A stretch of 64,000 nucleotides of DNA from Astragalus membranaceus (GCA_039519185.1 CM076848.1:126302371-126366370), one strand, 5' to 3'. Shown: positions 43,501-57,500, counted from the stretch's first letter. The notes: generated by a model not told the origin, from the letters alone. A program made the numbers and translations.

Positions 43501-45807
43501 ATAATACCCAGCTAATCCCAAGAAACTTCTTACCTCAGTAACCGTGGATGGTTGCTCCCAGTCTACCACAGCTTCAATCTTACTGGGATCCACTGCAACC
43601 CCTGCTTGAGATATTACATGACCCAGGAATTTAACTTCGGGCATCCAAAAATCACATTTGGATGGCTTAGCGTACAACCTCTTCTCCCGGAGTACGTTCA
43701 GAACAATTCGGAGATGTTGCACATGCTCCTCAGTTGTCTTATAGAACACCAAGATATCATCAATGAACACCACCACAAACTAATCCAGATAAGGATTAAA
43801 AATCCGATTCATATAATCCATGAATACGGCTGGAGCATTGGTCAAACCGAAGGGCATCACTACAAATTCATAGTGTCCATACCTCGTACGGAAAGCGGTC
43901 TTCGGGACGTCCAAAGCTCGAACCCTGATTTGGTGATAGCCGGACCTCAAATCAATCTTTGAAAATACAGAAGCTCCCCTCAATTGGTCTAACAAATCAT
44001 CAATCCTCGGTAGAGGGTACTTGTTCTTGACAGTTACCTTATTCAACTGACGATAGTCGATACACAATCTCATACTTCCGTCCTTCTTCTTGACAAGCAT
44101 CACTGGAGCACCCCATGGTGAGGCACTCGGCCGGATGAACCGTTTGGAAATTAGCTCTTCCAGTTGCACTTTCAATTCCCTCAACTCTAATGGCGACATT
44201 CTATACGGGGCTATAGAAATAGGTCCTGTGCCTGGAACCAACTCTATAGAAAATTCCACCTCACGATCCGGAGGAAAAGAAGGAACTTCATCGGGAAACA
44301 CATCAAGAAATTCATTAACAACTTGCACAAAAGATAAATCCTGACCTGTCTCAGTGGATGCAGACAGCATCATGACATAAGCTTCTGCACCTTGGAACAG
44401 ATAGTTACTGGCCGAAGTGAAAGAAATAACAGCTTCAGAATTGGGCGGCTGTAGCTCCACTGACTCGGAGGCGAAACCGATAGTTCGATGGAAACAATCT
44501 ATAGTCACATGGTTGGCCGTCATCCAACTCATGCCTAGGACGACGTCCATGCCCTTCATTAAACAAATGAAGTCTACTACAAAATTCCTGTCCCCAATGG
44601 ATAGAAGACAATTTTCACATATCGCTTAGGTCTGAATACTACCTTCAGCAGCCGTCTTAATGGAGATTGGTTGAGGCAAAGGAGTTAAAGCCAATCCCAA
44701 CCGATCGACACAAACTTGAGATATAAAACAATGGGTCGCACCTGAATCATACAAAATACTAACGGAGTTATTAAAAAGAGATCACATACCCCTTAGTAGA
44801 TTATCTGACGGTGTGACCTTCTGAGCATCCAAAGTGTAAGCCCTCCCATCGGTTGTAGTGGCACCTTCTTCTTGACCTCTCTTCTTTGGGCAATTAGCAG
44901 CATAATGTCCTTCCTTCTTGCAGTAGTAGCACTGAGTCGATCCCACTTGACACTTACCCTGATGGTACCTTCCACAGTTGGAGCATGCACTGAACCTTGG
45001 TGAATTGGACGACTGAATCTGCTTCCCCTTGTTGGAGTTGTATCTAGGACCCATTTGATTGTTGGATGATCCAACATTCTTCTTACCCTGATTGAATACT
45101 TTTGTACTTGCATACAACCTCTTCAAATCACTTTCGGCTATATGAGCTTGCTGAACCATGGCCGCATAATTGGTATATGCAAAGGAACTTAGACTCTGAG
45201 CAATGTCTTCCCTTAACCCATACTTGTACCTATCGGTCTTCCACTTGTCATTGGGGGCGTAACCAGCCAAACCGAAGAATTGATACAACTCTTCAAACTT
45301 GGCGGAGTACTAACCCACCGTTAGACTTCCTTGAGTGAGAGTTAAAAACTCATTCTCCTTTTCGAACCTCATTGCCGTCGGAAAGAACTGCTCCAAAAAC
45401 ACTTGTCTGAAATGCTCCCAAGTCTGGGGAGTACCCATAGTCACCATCATAGCCTTAACATTAGTCCACCAGTTGTGAGCCTCCCCTTTCAGCATATGGG
45501 ATGCCAACCTTAACTTGTCCTCATCCGTAACTTGCATAGTTAGAAAAATCTTCTCTATATCATCCAGTCAATGCTGGGCTTCCATGACAACCGGCCCTCC
45601 TTTGAACTCAGATGGCTTCATCTTCAAGAATTCTGAATAAACTTGCCTGGGGTTAACTTGCGGCTCTGGGGCCTGTTGAGGTTGAACTTGAGCATTCTGC
45701 TGCAATGCTACCATATCTTCCAGCATCTTTTGTTGTCTTTCCATCATGCCTTGCATCCAAGCAGCATGTGGATCGATCGGTGGGGTGTTCCTTGATCCTC
45801 CTGCCAT
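40593..45807 (-). pseudogene. gag-pol of element C, several nonsense codons
   Basis: It starts MAGGSRNTPPIDPHAAWMQG at 45807. Gag core (GEAHNWWTNVKAMMVTMGTP), CCHC knuckle (CYYCKKEGHYAANC near 44900), protease (DSGATHCFISQ near 44730), reverse transcriptase ([10 protein letters not shown] near 43770) and RNase H ([11 protein letters not shown] near 43320) follow. Next are integrase ([20 protein letters not shown] near 42660, [21 protein letters not shown]) and a chromodomain (VKVLWDGASPDEATWEVEES near 40650). In-frame stops occur near 45568, 45310, 44782, 44628, 43779 and 42058, and the CACTA MITE 40739-41595 splits the region before the chromodomain. It cannot make a full polyprotein. Confidence 0.9.
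40739..41595. mobile_element. Non-autonomous CACTA element (CACTA-3) in element C
   Basis: 857 bp, starting CACTACAAAAAAATCGC and ending TTCTTGTAGTG, with 3-bp duplication GAT (40736-40738, 41596-41598). Subterminal repeats TTTGCGACGG / CCGTCGCAAA are dense at both ends. The interior is GAGA-rich (41130-41340). The termini match CACTA-1; the subterminal repeats are one base-pattern away (TTAGCGACGG versus TTTGCGACGG). It has no coding capacity. Confidence 0.9.
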
Positions 45808-45939
45808 AATTCTGCAAATAATACACCAAGTATTAAGTTGATCAGTCTCAATGTCTCTTAGCATCATAAGAAGCATAATGGCAGAGTTACTCAAGGGACA
45901 AAACCACCCTAACTAATCTAAGCCCGACTAGGTCGAACT

Positions 45940-45951
45940 GCTCTGATACCA
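45940..45951 (-). other. Primer-binding site of element C
   Basis: TGGTATCAGAGC on the minus strand, three bases inside the 5' LTR end. Confidence 0.88.
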
Positions 45952-45954
45952 TAA

Positions 45955-48381
45955 TGTAACACCCCGATGAATTCTAACATATAGAATCACCGAAATGCAC
46001 TAAATGGCATACATCAGAGTAACTTCCTGTTATTGAAATATTGAACACATCTAAAACTTTTGATAATACATATCAAAAGGTTCTCTGAACCTCATAAACT
46101 TCCTGAAAATGCTTAAGTTTCAAAACTCAAGACTTGTACATGATCCTGGTGTTCAACACTCAAAACATAAAGTAGCGGAAACGATTTATAACTTATACAT
46201 GATAGTTATACAACCGATAACAAAAGTACTACAGAAGGGCAAGGGCCTAAAATAAGAATCATAAACTTCCGGACTCCTCGAGTCACACCAACTATCCGTG
46301 CTTTGTCGTCTTTGCCTTCCCCTGTTTCTCTGTAAAAACCACAAATATGAAGGGTGAGATAAACATTATCTCAGTGAGTCCTATCGAGACCCCTGACCAA
46401 CTCTAACGGTTTGTTATACTTGAATCTGAACTCGTGGCCCGAATAAGCGACCACGTGAATACATGATGTTTACTCGTAACTTGTAGCCCTAATAAGCGAC
46501 TACTTGTTACATTTCTGATTTTTCCAGATGTAGCCCTAATAAGCGACTACGGATCATAATTTAACATGAACTTAGCACAACCCGAGATATAATGCTAGAC
46601 AATCTTGATTGCCCAATATCTACGGAAACCCCAATCCGAAATTCTATCCGAATAATGCTAGGGTCCTAGCTTTGGATTCATGACTCCCCTCCACTAGGTA
46701 TGCTAATAACTGGAGGATCGTCATCCTCGATATACACAAGGTATACCATCTACCTTTCTCCGAGGGAAAGTAACTTGATTTGTGTTTACATGAATTGAGA
46801 GTTTTTATGTCTTTATAGACTTACAATCAATTAGCTTTCATGACATGATGAACTTGAAGTTCGTTATCTTAACATGATTGGACTCAAGGTTCGTTAATTA
46901 ACATTTCTTGACTTGTGTTCTCACGCGTTCTCTAAGTACGGTTTTCATCACATTCATAACACACAAGTTCTCTATCAAACATGATTAATTCCATGATATC
47001 AATATTTACATTGTTGGGGAACCATGGGGAATGGATTAGAAGAGGATTGGAATCCTTTGGAATGGATAAAGAGGTACTTTGAATTTGAAGGTCAGAAAGT
47101 TTCACACGACCCGTGCGTGTAGGCGCACGAACCGTGCGACTTGAACAATTTGTAGAAGATTTCCAGAAAGATACGCACGACCCGTGCGACTAATCGCACG
47201 ATCCGGGCGTTATCCCATGAAATTGTAGAAGTTCCAGAAACATACGCACGACCCGTGCGACTAGGCGCACGATCCGTGCATGTTTAAAAATCCAGTTCTT
47301 GTCGTATCAGATGGAGGCGCACGACCCGTGCTCAGAGGCACACGATCCGTGCGTCTCTATCAGTTTTCCAGAAAACAGACTTTTCATGAGTTGTTCCCAT
47401 TCCGTTTCGATTCCAAAATCTCTTCCGATCGAAACCCAAACTCAAACACGCATTGAAACAATATATTATAGCAATCCCAATCAATCCAACAATCAATCAA
47501 ACAATTTATGATTTAAGTCACAACCCTTTTTGAGAAAACGGTTTTCGAATAGTTTCCTTTCGTTACCAGAAACGCGTGACAAGAGTTTTCGAAAAATAAA
47601 GACTCAGAAACACAAACACATCCCTAAGCGAGTTATAGAACTCACCCGAAGTGATGAAAATCACTCAACGACGAATCTCACAGCTGACACGTTCGAATAG
47701 CCTCACGAACCGTCTCCGAACTCGCTCCAAAACTGAACCCGAACTTCCCAAGGATCTAAGACTCGAACTCAGTAACTCAATCCTTCTCTTAGCTGTTCTA
47801 TTTCGTGGTACAGGTACTGAATATGGTTTCACAGTTGTTCAAGCCAGCATGCATGACTGAAACCTTTACTTCTACAAAGATGGAGCTCTAGCACTTGGAA
47901 ATGGTGAAAAGGGATTGGGAGCTGTGATGGTGATGGTGTTTATATCAGGAGATAGAGGAGGAAAATCTGATTTGGATGATGGAATTATGTGGGACATGCA
48001 CTCAAAAAATCTGGTTCTCCTCTCCTCTCCCTCTCTTCTTCCTCGCGCCCTTCTCCTTCTCTCCCTCTCTTGTTTCAGGTTTTTCTTTTCAGCTGAAACT
48101 AAAATGGGGTCTTATATGTTGTGTTTTTGTTTTGCCTTTGGTCAGCTAGGTTCATTTAACATGGGTAATGACCAAAATGCCCTTCCTCTCTAAAATCATT
48201 CCTTAATTACCCTTATCATCATAATACCCTAACTTACTAACTTTAATATAATATTCTAATTATGCAAGACTATATCTTGATTAATTTCCAACATCACATG
48301 ATTAAATAATTTATGCTAATTAATCAACTTAACATTTTGCTAATTTAATTAAATCTAATTAGCTAATTAGGGGATGTTACA
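45955..48381 (-). repeat. 5' LTR of element C
   Basis: 2,427 bp, nearly identical to 38121-40543. The palindrome cluster is repeated at about 47104-47354. Confidence 0.95.
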
Positions 48382-49463
48382 CTCAAGGCTTTGCAAAACA
48401 GTAACAGAAGGAAACTGTGGGACCATAAGTTGAACTGGACTAACATTACCTAGACCACGCGATGGCATCCGATTAATCAGATAGGCAGCAGTTAATACTG
48501 CCTCACCCTAGTTTGATTTTGGAACAGACATTTGGAAGAGAAGAGCTCGTGCAATTTCAAGATGATGACGATTTTTTTTTAGCAACCCCGTTTTGTTGAG
48601 GGGTGTCAACACTGATAAGTTCATGTATGATGCCCTGTTTAATGAAAAAATCAAAAAAATTATGATTCACATATTCTCTTCCATTATCAGAACGAATTTG
48701 TTTAATACCTCTTCCAAATTGAGTCTTTATCATATTGTAAAAACGAATAAACAATTGAGATACCTCAGATTTATCTTTCATCAAGAACAACCAAGTTGCC
48801 CAAGTAAAATCATCGACAAAAGACACAAGTCATCTTGCACCAGAAATATTAGAAACAGGGGCAGGCCCCCAAACATCAGAATGAATAAGATCAAATGGTT
48901 CAGCACTTTTGGTACCACCAGAGGGAAAAGTACTACGGTTAGCAAAGTGACAAATGTCACAATTAAAGGACTCAATAGACTATTGTACAAATAGATATGG
49001 AAACATAGACCTGAGCAATGAAAAAGGAGGATGACCAAGACGCTTATGCAAAAGCCAAATTTGTGAAGTAGGAGAGGGAGACTCTGACCGAGACTGAAGT
49101 GCAGAAGACAACACCTTTTGAACAACATGCTCATTAGATAAATAGTACAACCCTCCCTGTTCCTTAGCAACTCCAATCGCCTTCCCCGTGGCAAGATCCT
49201 GAAAAACACAATGAGAGGTAAAAAGAGTCACTTTGCAGTTATGATCACGAGTGAGTTTATGAATAGATATGAGGTTGTGAGAGAGTGTGGGAACATGCAA
49301 CACATCTTGTAATTAAAGTGAAGGTTGCAACCTAACATTCCCAGAGCCATCAATAGGAGCATAAGAACTAAGCAACAGCAACATACTGATCACTCTCATA
49401 AGAGGTATAAGAGGAAAAACAATTGGAGTCAAATGCCATGTGGTCAGTTGCACCTTTGATATA

Positions 49464-49494
49464 TATTTATGTATATATATAGTATATATTTGGT

Positions 49495-49532
<38 letters not shown>

Positions 49533-50225
49533 TTTTTTTGATTAACAAGAAAGAATATATATATATAGTTTATACATATTTATTTTTTTTACAATAGTTT
49601 ATATATATTTCCTTATGCATAGTATTTATATATTTATATAAATATATATAGGCAAAATCATTTGGATATTCAGCACATAACCGGATAAAAACCATAACAA
49701 TTTTTGGACAGATTGAAATAACCGGTTATAAAAATTAACAAAATATCTGGATTTTTTTAACCGGATATGGATATGGACGTGGTTTATCCATTGATCAGGT
49801 TATTTTGTGCACCCCTAGCTGTATATATGATCTTTATTATATATGAAAATATAGTTGATTTTTAATCCATCGTTTCCACTTCAGTGAATTTTTTGATTGT
49901 TTTCATTGAGAAAACATATATTTTGATGAACTTCCTTAAATTTTCTTAATAATTAAATAATGTGAACCAACATCTTATCATCTCTAAATAAAAGTGAAAC
50001 ACGTAACACTTTCTAATTCTTTATCTCAAACCTTAAAAAAAAATTCTTTATCTCAAACTTCCAAACTTATTATTTCAAAGAACTATTTTTCAATAAAAAA
50101 ATTGTCACATATTATAACCACTATTGTTTCATGATGTATAAGTATAAGATGGATCACCCTCCTAACCTAATCCCAATTCTAATTCTAAATAGTAACATTT
50201 TCATGAGAAATAGTTGAAGTAGAAC
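49464..50225. other. AT-rich spacer with TA microsatellite
   Basis: TA-repeat tracts at about 49496-49530 and 49550-49565. Sequence at 49670-49820 contains repeated AACCGGATA and AACCGGTTA motifs and ends in GTGCACCCCTA, resembling one end of a decayed DNA-transposon MITE. No gene was seen. Confidence 0.5.
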
Positions 50226-51290
50226 TAGCATGCAAAAAGGTGTGGAATTGTGACGCTCCAACAAAAGCTTTTGTTTTAGCATGGCAACTCTTAAAAGACA
50301 TATGGGCTACGAAAGAAAATCTGAAGAAACGTGGGGTAATTGATCATGTTCGTGAGACTAGCTGTGTATTCTGCTTTGAAGAAAGTTCACGTCACTTATT
50401 TGTTAGATGCCGGAGATCGAAGGAAGGAAGTATGGCAGAAGGTATACAATTAGATGGACATTCCTATGCAACATTGGCACCTCCCAGCACAACACTTTAT
50501 CGAGTTTGGCCAAAACATGAAGGGCAGAAAATTAAAGAAGCTGGAACATTTAGTATGGATCGCCACACTACCTGGGCTCTGTGACATGCGAGGAATAAGA
50601 CTGTTTTTTACGGAGATTTGGCAAATGCCAATTCCATCGTTAATCACATTAAATTCATATTCTGGGTTGGTTCATGGCAGGTAAGGACCTATAACCAAAC
50701 TGAATTTTTCTGATTGGTTAAATAACCCGGTGGGATGCATGACAGCTATCTAAAAGAGGATTGAAGGTGGATTGTCGATGGGCAGTCCGATAGTATATTG
50801 TTTCGGCCTTGCCTGGAGGGACGCTACTATGGTGTTGTCGTAAGTAGTTGAGTAGAGGAGGGAGGGATCGATTCTGCTCAAGAATAAGCGGCTATGGTGC
50901 CGCCACTAATGGGTGTTGACATGTAAGGGGCGCTCTAGCTTGTTGTAGATAAAGACACATAGTCTCTTGAAAGAAGTGGTTGGCTCATGAGGTTAGCATG
51001 ATACCTACAATGTTATAACAAATTTGTTGGAGTCTCAAAGTATGGCATCCGGTGGTGACTCATGGAATTAGGTGACTCATGGAATTAACACAAAATAGAA
51101 GGGGATAGGAACATATCTATTTTTTATGAGTCTATATCCTACATTTATGTGTATTACTTTCACATGTAATTGCCACGCAAGAATCATGGCTCGGGCATTC
51201 TTTTTCCTCGTTGAATTTTTTTCCTAATAAATTTTGGCTCTTAGAGGTTTTAATGAGCCCCTCTTCTCTCGTAAGAATTCCTATTTATAA
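50226..51290 (+). pseudogene. LINE-type reverse transcriptase zinc-binding (zf-RVT) remnant
   Basis: The frame at 50240-50430 reads VWNCDAPTKAFVLAWQLLKD, then IWATKENLKKRGVI and CVFCFEESSRHLFVRC, the zf-RVT pattern found after L1-type reverse transcriptases (CVFC...HLFxxC). The frame shifts near 50430 and continues MDIPMQHWHLPAQHFIEFGQ to about 50680. The rest to 51290 has only scattered coding-like pieces and an AATAAA-like end near 51228. No intact reverse transcriptase is present. Confidence 0.65.
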
Positions 51291-51569
51291 GACTTAGCTA
51301 TATATCGGACCAAAAAAAAGATTTTAGTTATAAAAAAGAAAAAAGAAATTGGACCTTCGGACAAAATTTTCTTCCTTTTTTGGTCAAAGCTTCGGACAAA
51401 GTTAAATTATTTTATATTGCAAACCATCCTTGTTTTTAGGTTTGGGCAAGAATCAGCAACGTAGGGCTCATTCCTCTTTTGCTAGTGCATATCTTCATTC
51501 ATTTACCCACATCAGAAAGTAGAAGAAGAAGCTTCTAGAGAGAAGAAGAAGAAGAAGAAATAATTTGAG
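51291..51569 (+). promoter_or_regulatory. Upstream region and leader of the ataxin-2-like gene
   Basis: An AT-rich segment precedes a purine-rich GAAGAAGAAG leader (51523-51565) immediately before the ATG at 51570. No clear TATA box is assigned. Confidence 0.4.
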
Positions 51570-54500
51570 ATGGGTCGGAGAAACAAAGACTTATTAACAG
51601 ATGATCACAATTCTACTTCAATTGGTGGATCACTGAGCGAAGCTTTGCTCTTCACTACCTTCCGTCTCATTGATCTCCCTGTTGATGTTCACGTTAAAGA
51701 TGGTTCTATCTATTCTGGAATCTTCCACACTGCTTCTGTTGATGCCGATTACGGTGCATTTCCCTTTTCTCTCTTATTCATTTCTTCAATTATTTTTGCC
51801 CTTCTTGAATAATCACGTCTAATTTTCATCTGGGATGGCTTTCTCTTTTGTTGTTTTCTCTCTCAACTTTAATTCCCTGTCTGGTGGTATAGTATTCTGT
51901 TTGCTTATAAATTAACATGAATCATAGATCCTACGATAGTTGATTGTTTTTGGTTCATGTTTTGTTGATCAAAATTGAGGAATTGAATTAGCAATTCAAT
52001 CATTAAAATCTCATTTTCTAATTGTATTTGTTTTACTAATGGATCTGGGGATTACCTAATGGACTTGCTTCTACCAGAAGCTTCTCTAACTGTTGTTGAG
52101 AATGAAAAAAGCATGAGATTGAAGATCATTAAACTGGATGATCATCAGCAAAGAAGGCCTGAGTTGTTAACATTTTTAATGATTTAGTTACATTTAAATT
52201 TTAGTTTATCTATTGTATAGTTTGAATCTTATTGTCATTTCCTTACTGTGTGCCATGTGCAGCTATTGTTTTGAAGAATGCAAAGATGAACAAGAAAGGA
52301 AAGGGCAACAACATTGTTCGAAAGGAGAGCTTGATAGATACACTAGTGATTTTATCAGGTGATCTTGTGCAAGTTGTTGCCAAGGTAAGCCATTTGTACG
52401 TTGCGTTGTATCTTTTATGAATCCAAACATATCTTTCATAGAATATAACTATGGCTTTATGTACATGTGGCTTTGTGCGTAGCGTGTAATGCTTTCCGGG
52501 GAAACTGTTGGTGGAAATATACCTGGTGATGACAAGGTAGCATGTCGGGTAGAGATTCACACCGAACCTTCGATGGATGCAGAACAGGTTAATCAATCAA
52601 GGTATTATCTTCTATCAAATTCATTCACATGAATGGAGATGTGTGTTTAGCATACTCCAGATAATTATTTATTATGTTTCATAACCAGCATCCAAAGGAG
52701 TATAAAACTGTATCTTTGTTGCTTGCCAAGCCTTCGGGTATGCTTTTTAATGCAAATAAAATCCTATTATCCCCATATCCGGACATGCAATTGTTAAGTG
52801 AACACATCTAGGAAACGTTTTATGTTTTCAGCAAAGTCAGACCTGAGTGGAAAACATTTTTTAATAAGTGGATGTGTTTTCTGCCATTTTCTCATACAGT
52901 AACGCTGTGTTTGGTAGAGTAGAGATAGGATAGAGAGAAAAGGCTGAGAGAGAAGTTGAGGAGAAATAAGAAATCTTCTCAATTTTTTTTTTGTGTGAAC
53001 CGGGTATCCTCTATGCGCAACTGCAGAGACTAGTCCCTCGAGCTGGGTAGGACCACAATGGGCGGTAAAGCTCTCCCTCAAGAGATTTAATGCTGCTGCA
53101 TGCCCAAGGCTGGATTCGAACCCAGGAACTTGGTTAAGCTGGAAGAGACCCACACCATCTCATCCAAGCGCTCTTGGGTATCTTCTCAATTTTGTTAATG
53201 AGAGAGAGAGAGAGAGTGAGAAAGAGAGAACAAAATTAGTGGGAGCCATGCATATTTCATTTATCTCCAGATTTGCCAAAGAAAGGAAGGGGAGATATGA
53301 TTTTTTTTTTTGTATTTTCCTTTTTATCCCCATTGCCATCTCAGCGCCTAGAGGAACGAAAAGTAGAATTCTGCTTCTCTTTCGCTGTGAATACCGAATA
53401 GGTGCTGACATGTTTCAATTGTTTATGTTTTTATTAATTGATTGGTATCTTATTCTTAAAATGTTTTTCAAATAATTTGCTACCACCCATCCTCAGCTGA
53501 GTTAGGTTCAACCTTTTTCTGTTGGCTTAGAAATATTTTTCTTATACAAATTCATTTATTCTTGCCAATGGAATCAAGTTATGGATTTAACCAAATAGAA
53601 TAAATTGTGGACATTGCCTGCAAGGGTGAAATTTGTTTTTGGATGGTAGATAAGGCTAGTTTTGTCCATTCACAAAAGTATATCATTTTTGTCTTCTCTT
53701 TTTCTCATCTCTTTCTCTCAACCTGATATCAAACATTACCACAAATCTACTCTATTTCTCACCCTCTCTCTTTTCATACTCTTTGTCTCCTCTTTCTCTC
53801 TTCTCCATTTCTTCTCACAACCAAACATAGCATAAAAATCACTAGTTTTGATATTAGTAAGTAGCAATCTAAGTTAATATAATTCAAACGCTCCCACAAC
53901 TTAAATTTGTTTCTTGCTCAAGGATTTGCTATCTTATTAATCCAGCAAAATATCTATTATTTATGCCAAACACCAATTAACTATTTCTCTTTTGGCTCTT
54001 GTCTAAAGTAACTTATATACCATGCGTAACCCCTACATAATGAAGAATCCTGAAGCCTTTATCCATTTACAAATTTAGGTTAACTTATTTTTTGAATTTA
54101 GATTTACAAATCTTCTAGTCTAGTTATAAAAAAATGATTCACAGGTTATACAGAAAAGGAAAACATAATGTAGTATGTCACATAAGAAAATAGGAATGTC
54201 AAGTGGCTTGAATTGTGTCCCACAGGTTACCATGTGATTTATTTTGATAAGTCCTGCATTTAATGCATAATAAAGATTGGCTTAAGTAGCTTAATCCTAG
54301 TACCACTAGCTTGGGTTTAAGCATCTCAGTCCTTAGAATTGAACTTGTTAAAAGGTATGCCGTTAGCTACTGGTGGGGGTGCTACCTGGTGGTATTAGAG
54401 AATGATCTTTCATGATATGTTGGCTACACATGTTGAGGACAACGACAATATTATGGAGGTTTAATATTTCGCTTGACCAGCAACTAACTTTAAGTTGGTC

Positions 54501-57500
54501 ATTCATTTCTTCCTGGATTAAAATTTAGCCCTGGTTAAGAACCCTTCAGGTGCTAATGCAGGTGTCAAGATGCTAATGAAAAAATGGAAAGTTTGGTCCC
54601 TGTGCCATTGATAAAACGTGTTAAGATATCTTTTAAACTCTTTGACAATCATTTTGCTAGATTATTAGGATTTAAAAGCAGAGGGGATCAGTAATTTACA
54701 AACTCAAACTAGAAAAAATAACAAAAGACATGCCGATGTTATAAATTTGTAATATTAAATTTAGGTTTCAATTCTAGTTATATCAAAACAAAATGCAGCG
54801 TATCTTAAAAGCTTTATAGTTACCAATAGCGGCAGTGTGGAGCAGCAGCCAATATTCTCCAAATAGCGGTGAATGGAGTATTTTGGGGATTTTGGGCTTA
54901 AATTTGTTTGTTTCCTTTACTAATTTTTTTTGCTATCTACTTCTATGTTTTGCTTAAGTACTATGACATTTTATTATTAATTATGAATAGTTCATAAGTT
55001 TTTGAGTAATTTTCCAGTTTTAGAGCATTTATATATATTAGTATTATTATAATTATTTAATAAATATAAAAATATTAAAATAGCTGTCATTGCTGCCCGA
55101 TATCTTGCTATAATGTTTTTGGGGTTGACTGCTCCGCGCTGTTATCTGGTATTGATAACTATGGGCTTCTGGTCAAACCAAAAATCTGGTTTAAAGTAGG
55201 AACCTAGCTGTTTTTTCTATTCTTGATCATCTAATAAAATATGCTATAACTGGCAATGTGATAAATTTGTAATATGAAACTAAGGTTACGAGTTCAAGTT
55301 CTTACAACCATAGTTATCAAAATCGAGATTCTACGCAAGATCGTAAGCAGGGTAGTAAAATCGGAAATCGTAAAATCGCAAGTAGAATCGTAAGATTCTA
55401 CCCAAAAAAAAGTATCAAAAACTAGAATCGGAAGGGGTTAAACAAAATCGTAACTCGTAAAACCGCAAGTAAAATCGTAAGATTTTACTAAAATGCAGAT
55501 ATTACTCAAAGTCTTAGACATAAACCAACAACCATCATAAAGCCTAAAAATCAAATCATTCAAAGTCTTAGACATAAACCAACAACCATCATAAAGCCTA
55601 AATCAAATCATTCAAAGTGATATTAGGCATAGAACCCATAATATCTTCTTCTTCATCTTCATTAATATCATCATTAATGCCATCATATGCCCCATAATCA
55701 GTCCCCTCATAATCATCTCCCACATAATCATCTCCATTATGACCTTCACCATAACCTTCTTCATTATCTCCATCATCCTCTCCGTTATCAACATCAAGTT
55801 CATCCACAGGTGCAGCGGATGTAGCACTACTACTACCAATCCCATGATTCCCATCATTACCAATCAATTCTTCATCTAAATCAACAAAGTCCGCACCACC
55901 CTCACCTTCCTCATCTTGACCCGTGATCCAATCATCATCATTGATATCTTCAATATCTAGAGAGCGTTTTCTCCTTTCAGTCTTACTCTTTTGTAATCTT
56001 CCATTTACCATCACATAGACAAGATCGTTCATTTTTGGCACATTCAATCGGTTTCTTTTCTTGCTATGGACCTACACAATTTAGAAAAACTAAATTGAAG
56101 TACCTATCACATAACAATTATGAGAAATAAATATACTAATAATTTGAAATCATACCATCTCAAATGCACTCCAGTTCCTCTCACAACCTGAAGAACTACA
56201 TGTCAAGTTCAAGACACGCATAGCAAACCATTTTAACAATGGTGTTGAATCACCATAAGAATCCCACCATTGAGCCGGTGTCTTCGTTTTTAGAGCACGC
56301 TTAGCTATTTCATCACCAAATAAACCCTTTCTAGCCTTGAAAACCTCAAGCTGCTCATCAACCTCACCTATCTTGTTATAATCATAATTCAACATCCTTT
56401 TCAAACATTCATACATCCCATTGGACACTTCCGCATCAGGTGTGAAGTTGGGTTGGTAATGCAACACTGGATTGAGATAATGCCCTGCAGCATGCAAAGG
56501 TCTATGGAGTTGTTTGTCCCACCTATGATCAATAATTTTCCACAAAGGCATGTATCTAATGTATGAAAAAAATGATTCAATTAGTTTGTGGTAAAATACT
56601 AAATTAAATTTTACATAAATACTAAACTAAATTTTGCAATAAATCAATAGTCTACCTCGTTTTCTTGTTGTTGAAGGCTTGTTGAATCTGCTCTTTACAT
56701 TGATCCATTGCTTCATATATGTAAGCCATGGCTGGACTATCATCGGAATCCACCATTCGCAAAACTTTAAGCAATGGAAAAGCACCTTTTATGCACATCA
56801 CTAAATTAAGCCAAAATTTCTTATCTAAGACTGCTTCTTCAACCTCTTTTCCCATAGGCAGTTTTGCAAATTGGCTTCCCTTCCATTGTGTACAAGTGAA
56901 CATTTGAAGAAGTGATCCCCTATTATCATTCAGACTTCCCAAACTCAGATAAGATGTGGCAAAACGTGTGGCACCATGTCTAATCAATTCACCTCCACCC
57001 GTATAGTGATGCAATAACTTTACAAGACCAGACCGAAGATATATGAACTTTGCGATCTTCCTACCTTTAGCAATGGTCTCCTTATGAACTGGCAACTTGC
57101 TCTCAAAATCCTCCAACATCAAATCAATGCAATGAGCCGCACAAGGTGTGCAGTAAATGTAAGACTTCTTTTCCATCAGCATCTGTCCAGTCAACTTATA
57201 ATTAGCAGCATTGTCTGTCACAATCTGGACAACATTTTCTACCCCGACCTCATCAATAACATCCTCCAACATCTCCAAAATCTTATCAGCTGTTTTTGAA
57301 ATCCCAAAAGCATCAATTGATTTTAAAAGGAATGTCCCCCTAGGACTATGTACGCAGAAATTGAGGAGAGTCCTCTTCCTCTGATCTGTCCAGCCATCTG
57401 TCATAATGGTACACCCAAACTTCTTCCAATACACTCTATGTTCCTCCTTGATGGCATTTGTATCCTTAACTTTTGCATTCAACAATGACTCTCTAATCTC

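Larger units (their letters stand above)
38121..48381 (-). mobile_element. Tekay-like chromovirus (element C) inserted in the Copia element
   Basis: The 10,261-bp element has LTRs 38121-40543 (3') and 45955-48381 (5'), terminal TGTAACA...TGTTACA, and target duplication CTCAA (38116-38120, 48382-48386). A tRNA-Met primer site lies at 45951-45940. The LTRs look nearly identical: scattered single-base changes and one visible 4-bp indel (GTTAACATT versus GTTAATTAACATT). The internal gag-pol has several stops, and a small CACTA element sits near its 3' end. It belongs to the same lineage as element B but to a different family, since the LTR sequence differs. Confidence 0.95.
35932..49463 (-). mobile_element. 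Decayed Copia element split by a Tekay-like insertion
   Basis: Pol domains in minus-strand order: protease-region remnant near 49340-49460 (KGATDHMAFDS), pre-integrase zinc finger (HKRLGHPPFSLL near 49030), and integrase core (IRSDNGREYVNHNFFDFF near 48680). After the inserted element come the integrase C-terminus (VFGCVAFVHVHPQHRSKL near 38090), reverse transcriptase (LLVYVDDIIVTGDD near 36810), and RNase H (SKKQNVVARSSAEAEFRAMA near 36270). There are stops and frameshifts, including at a poly-C run at 37096-37109. The left side ends at a polypurine tract; the right side stops at about 49463 in AT-rich DNA with no 5' LTR. The coding frame joins across the 38121-48381 insertion when one CTCAA copy is ignored. 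Confidence 0.85.

Noticed and set aside
53090..53179. Possible tRNA gene from the GGTTCGAATCC box
   Set aside because: No cloverleaf can be closed, there is an A-tail and a 14-bp target duplication, so it is a SINE.
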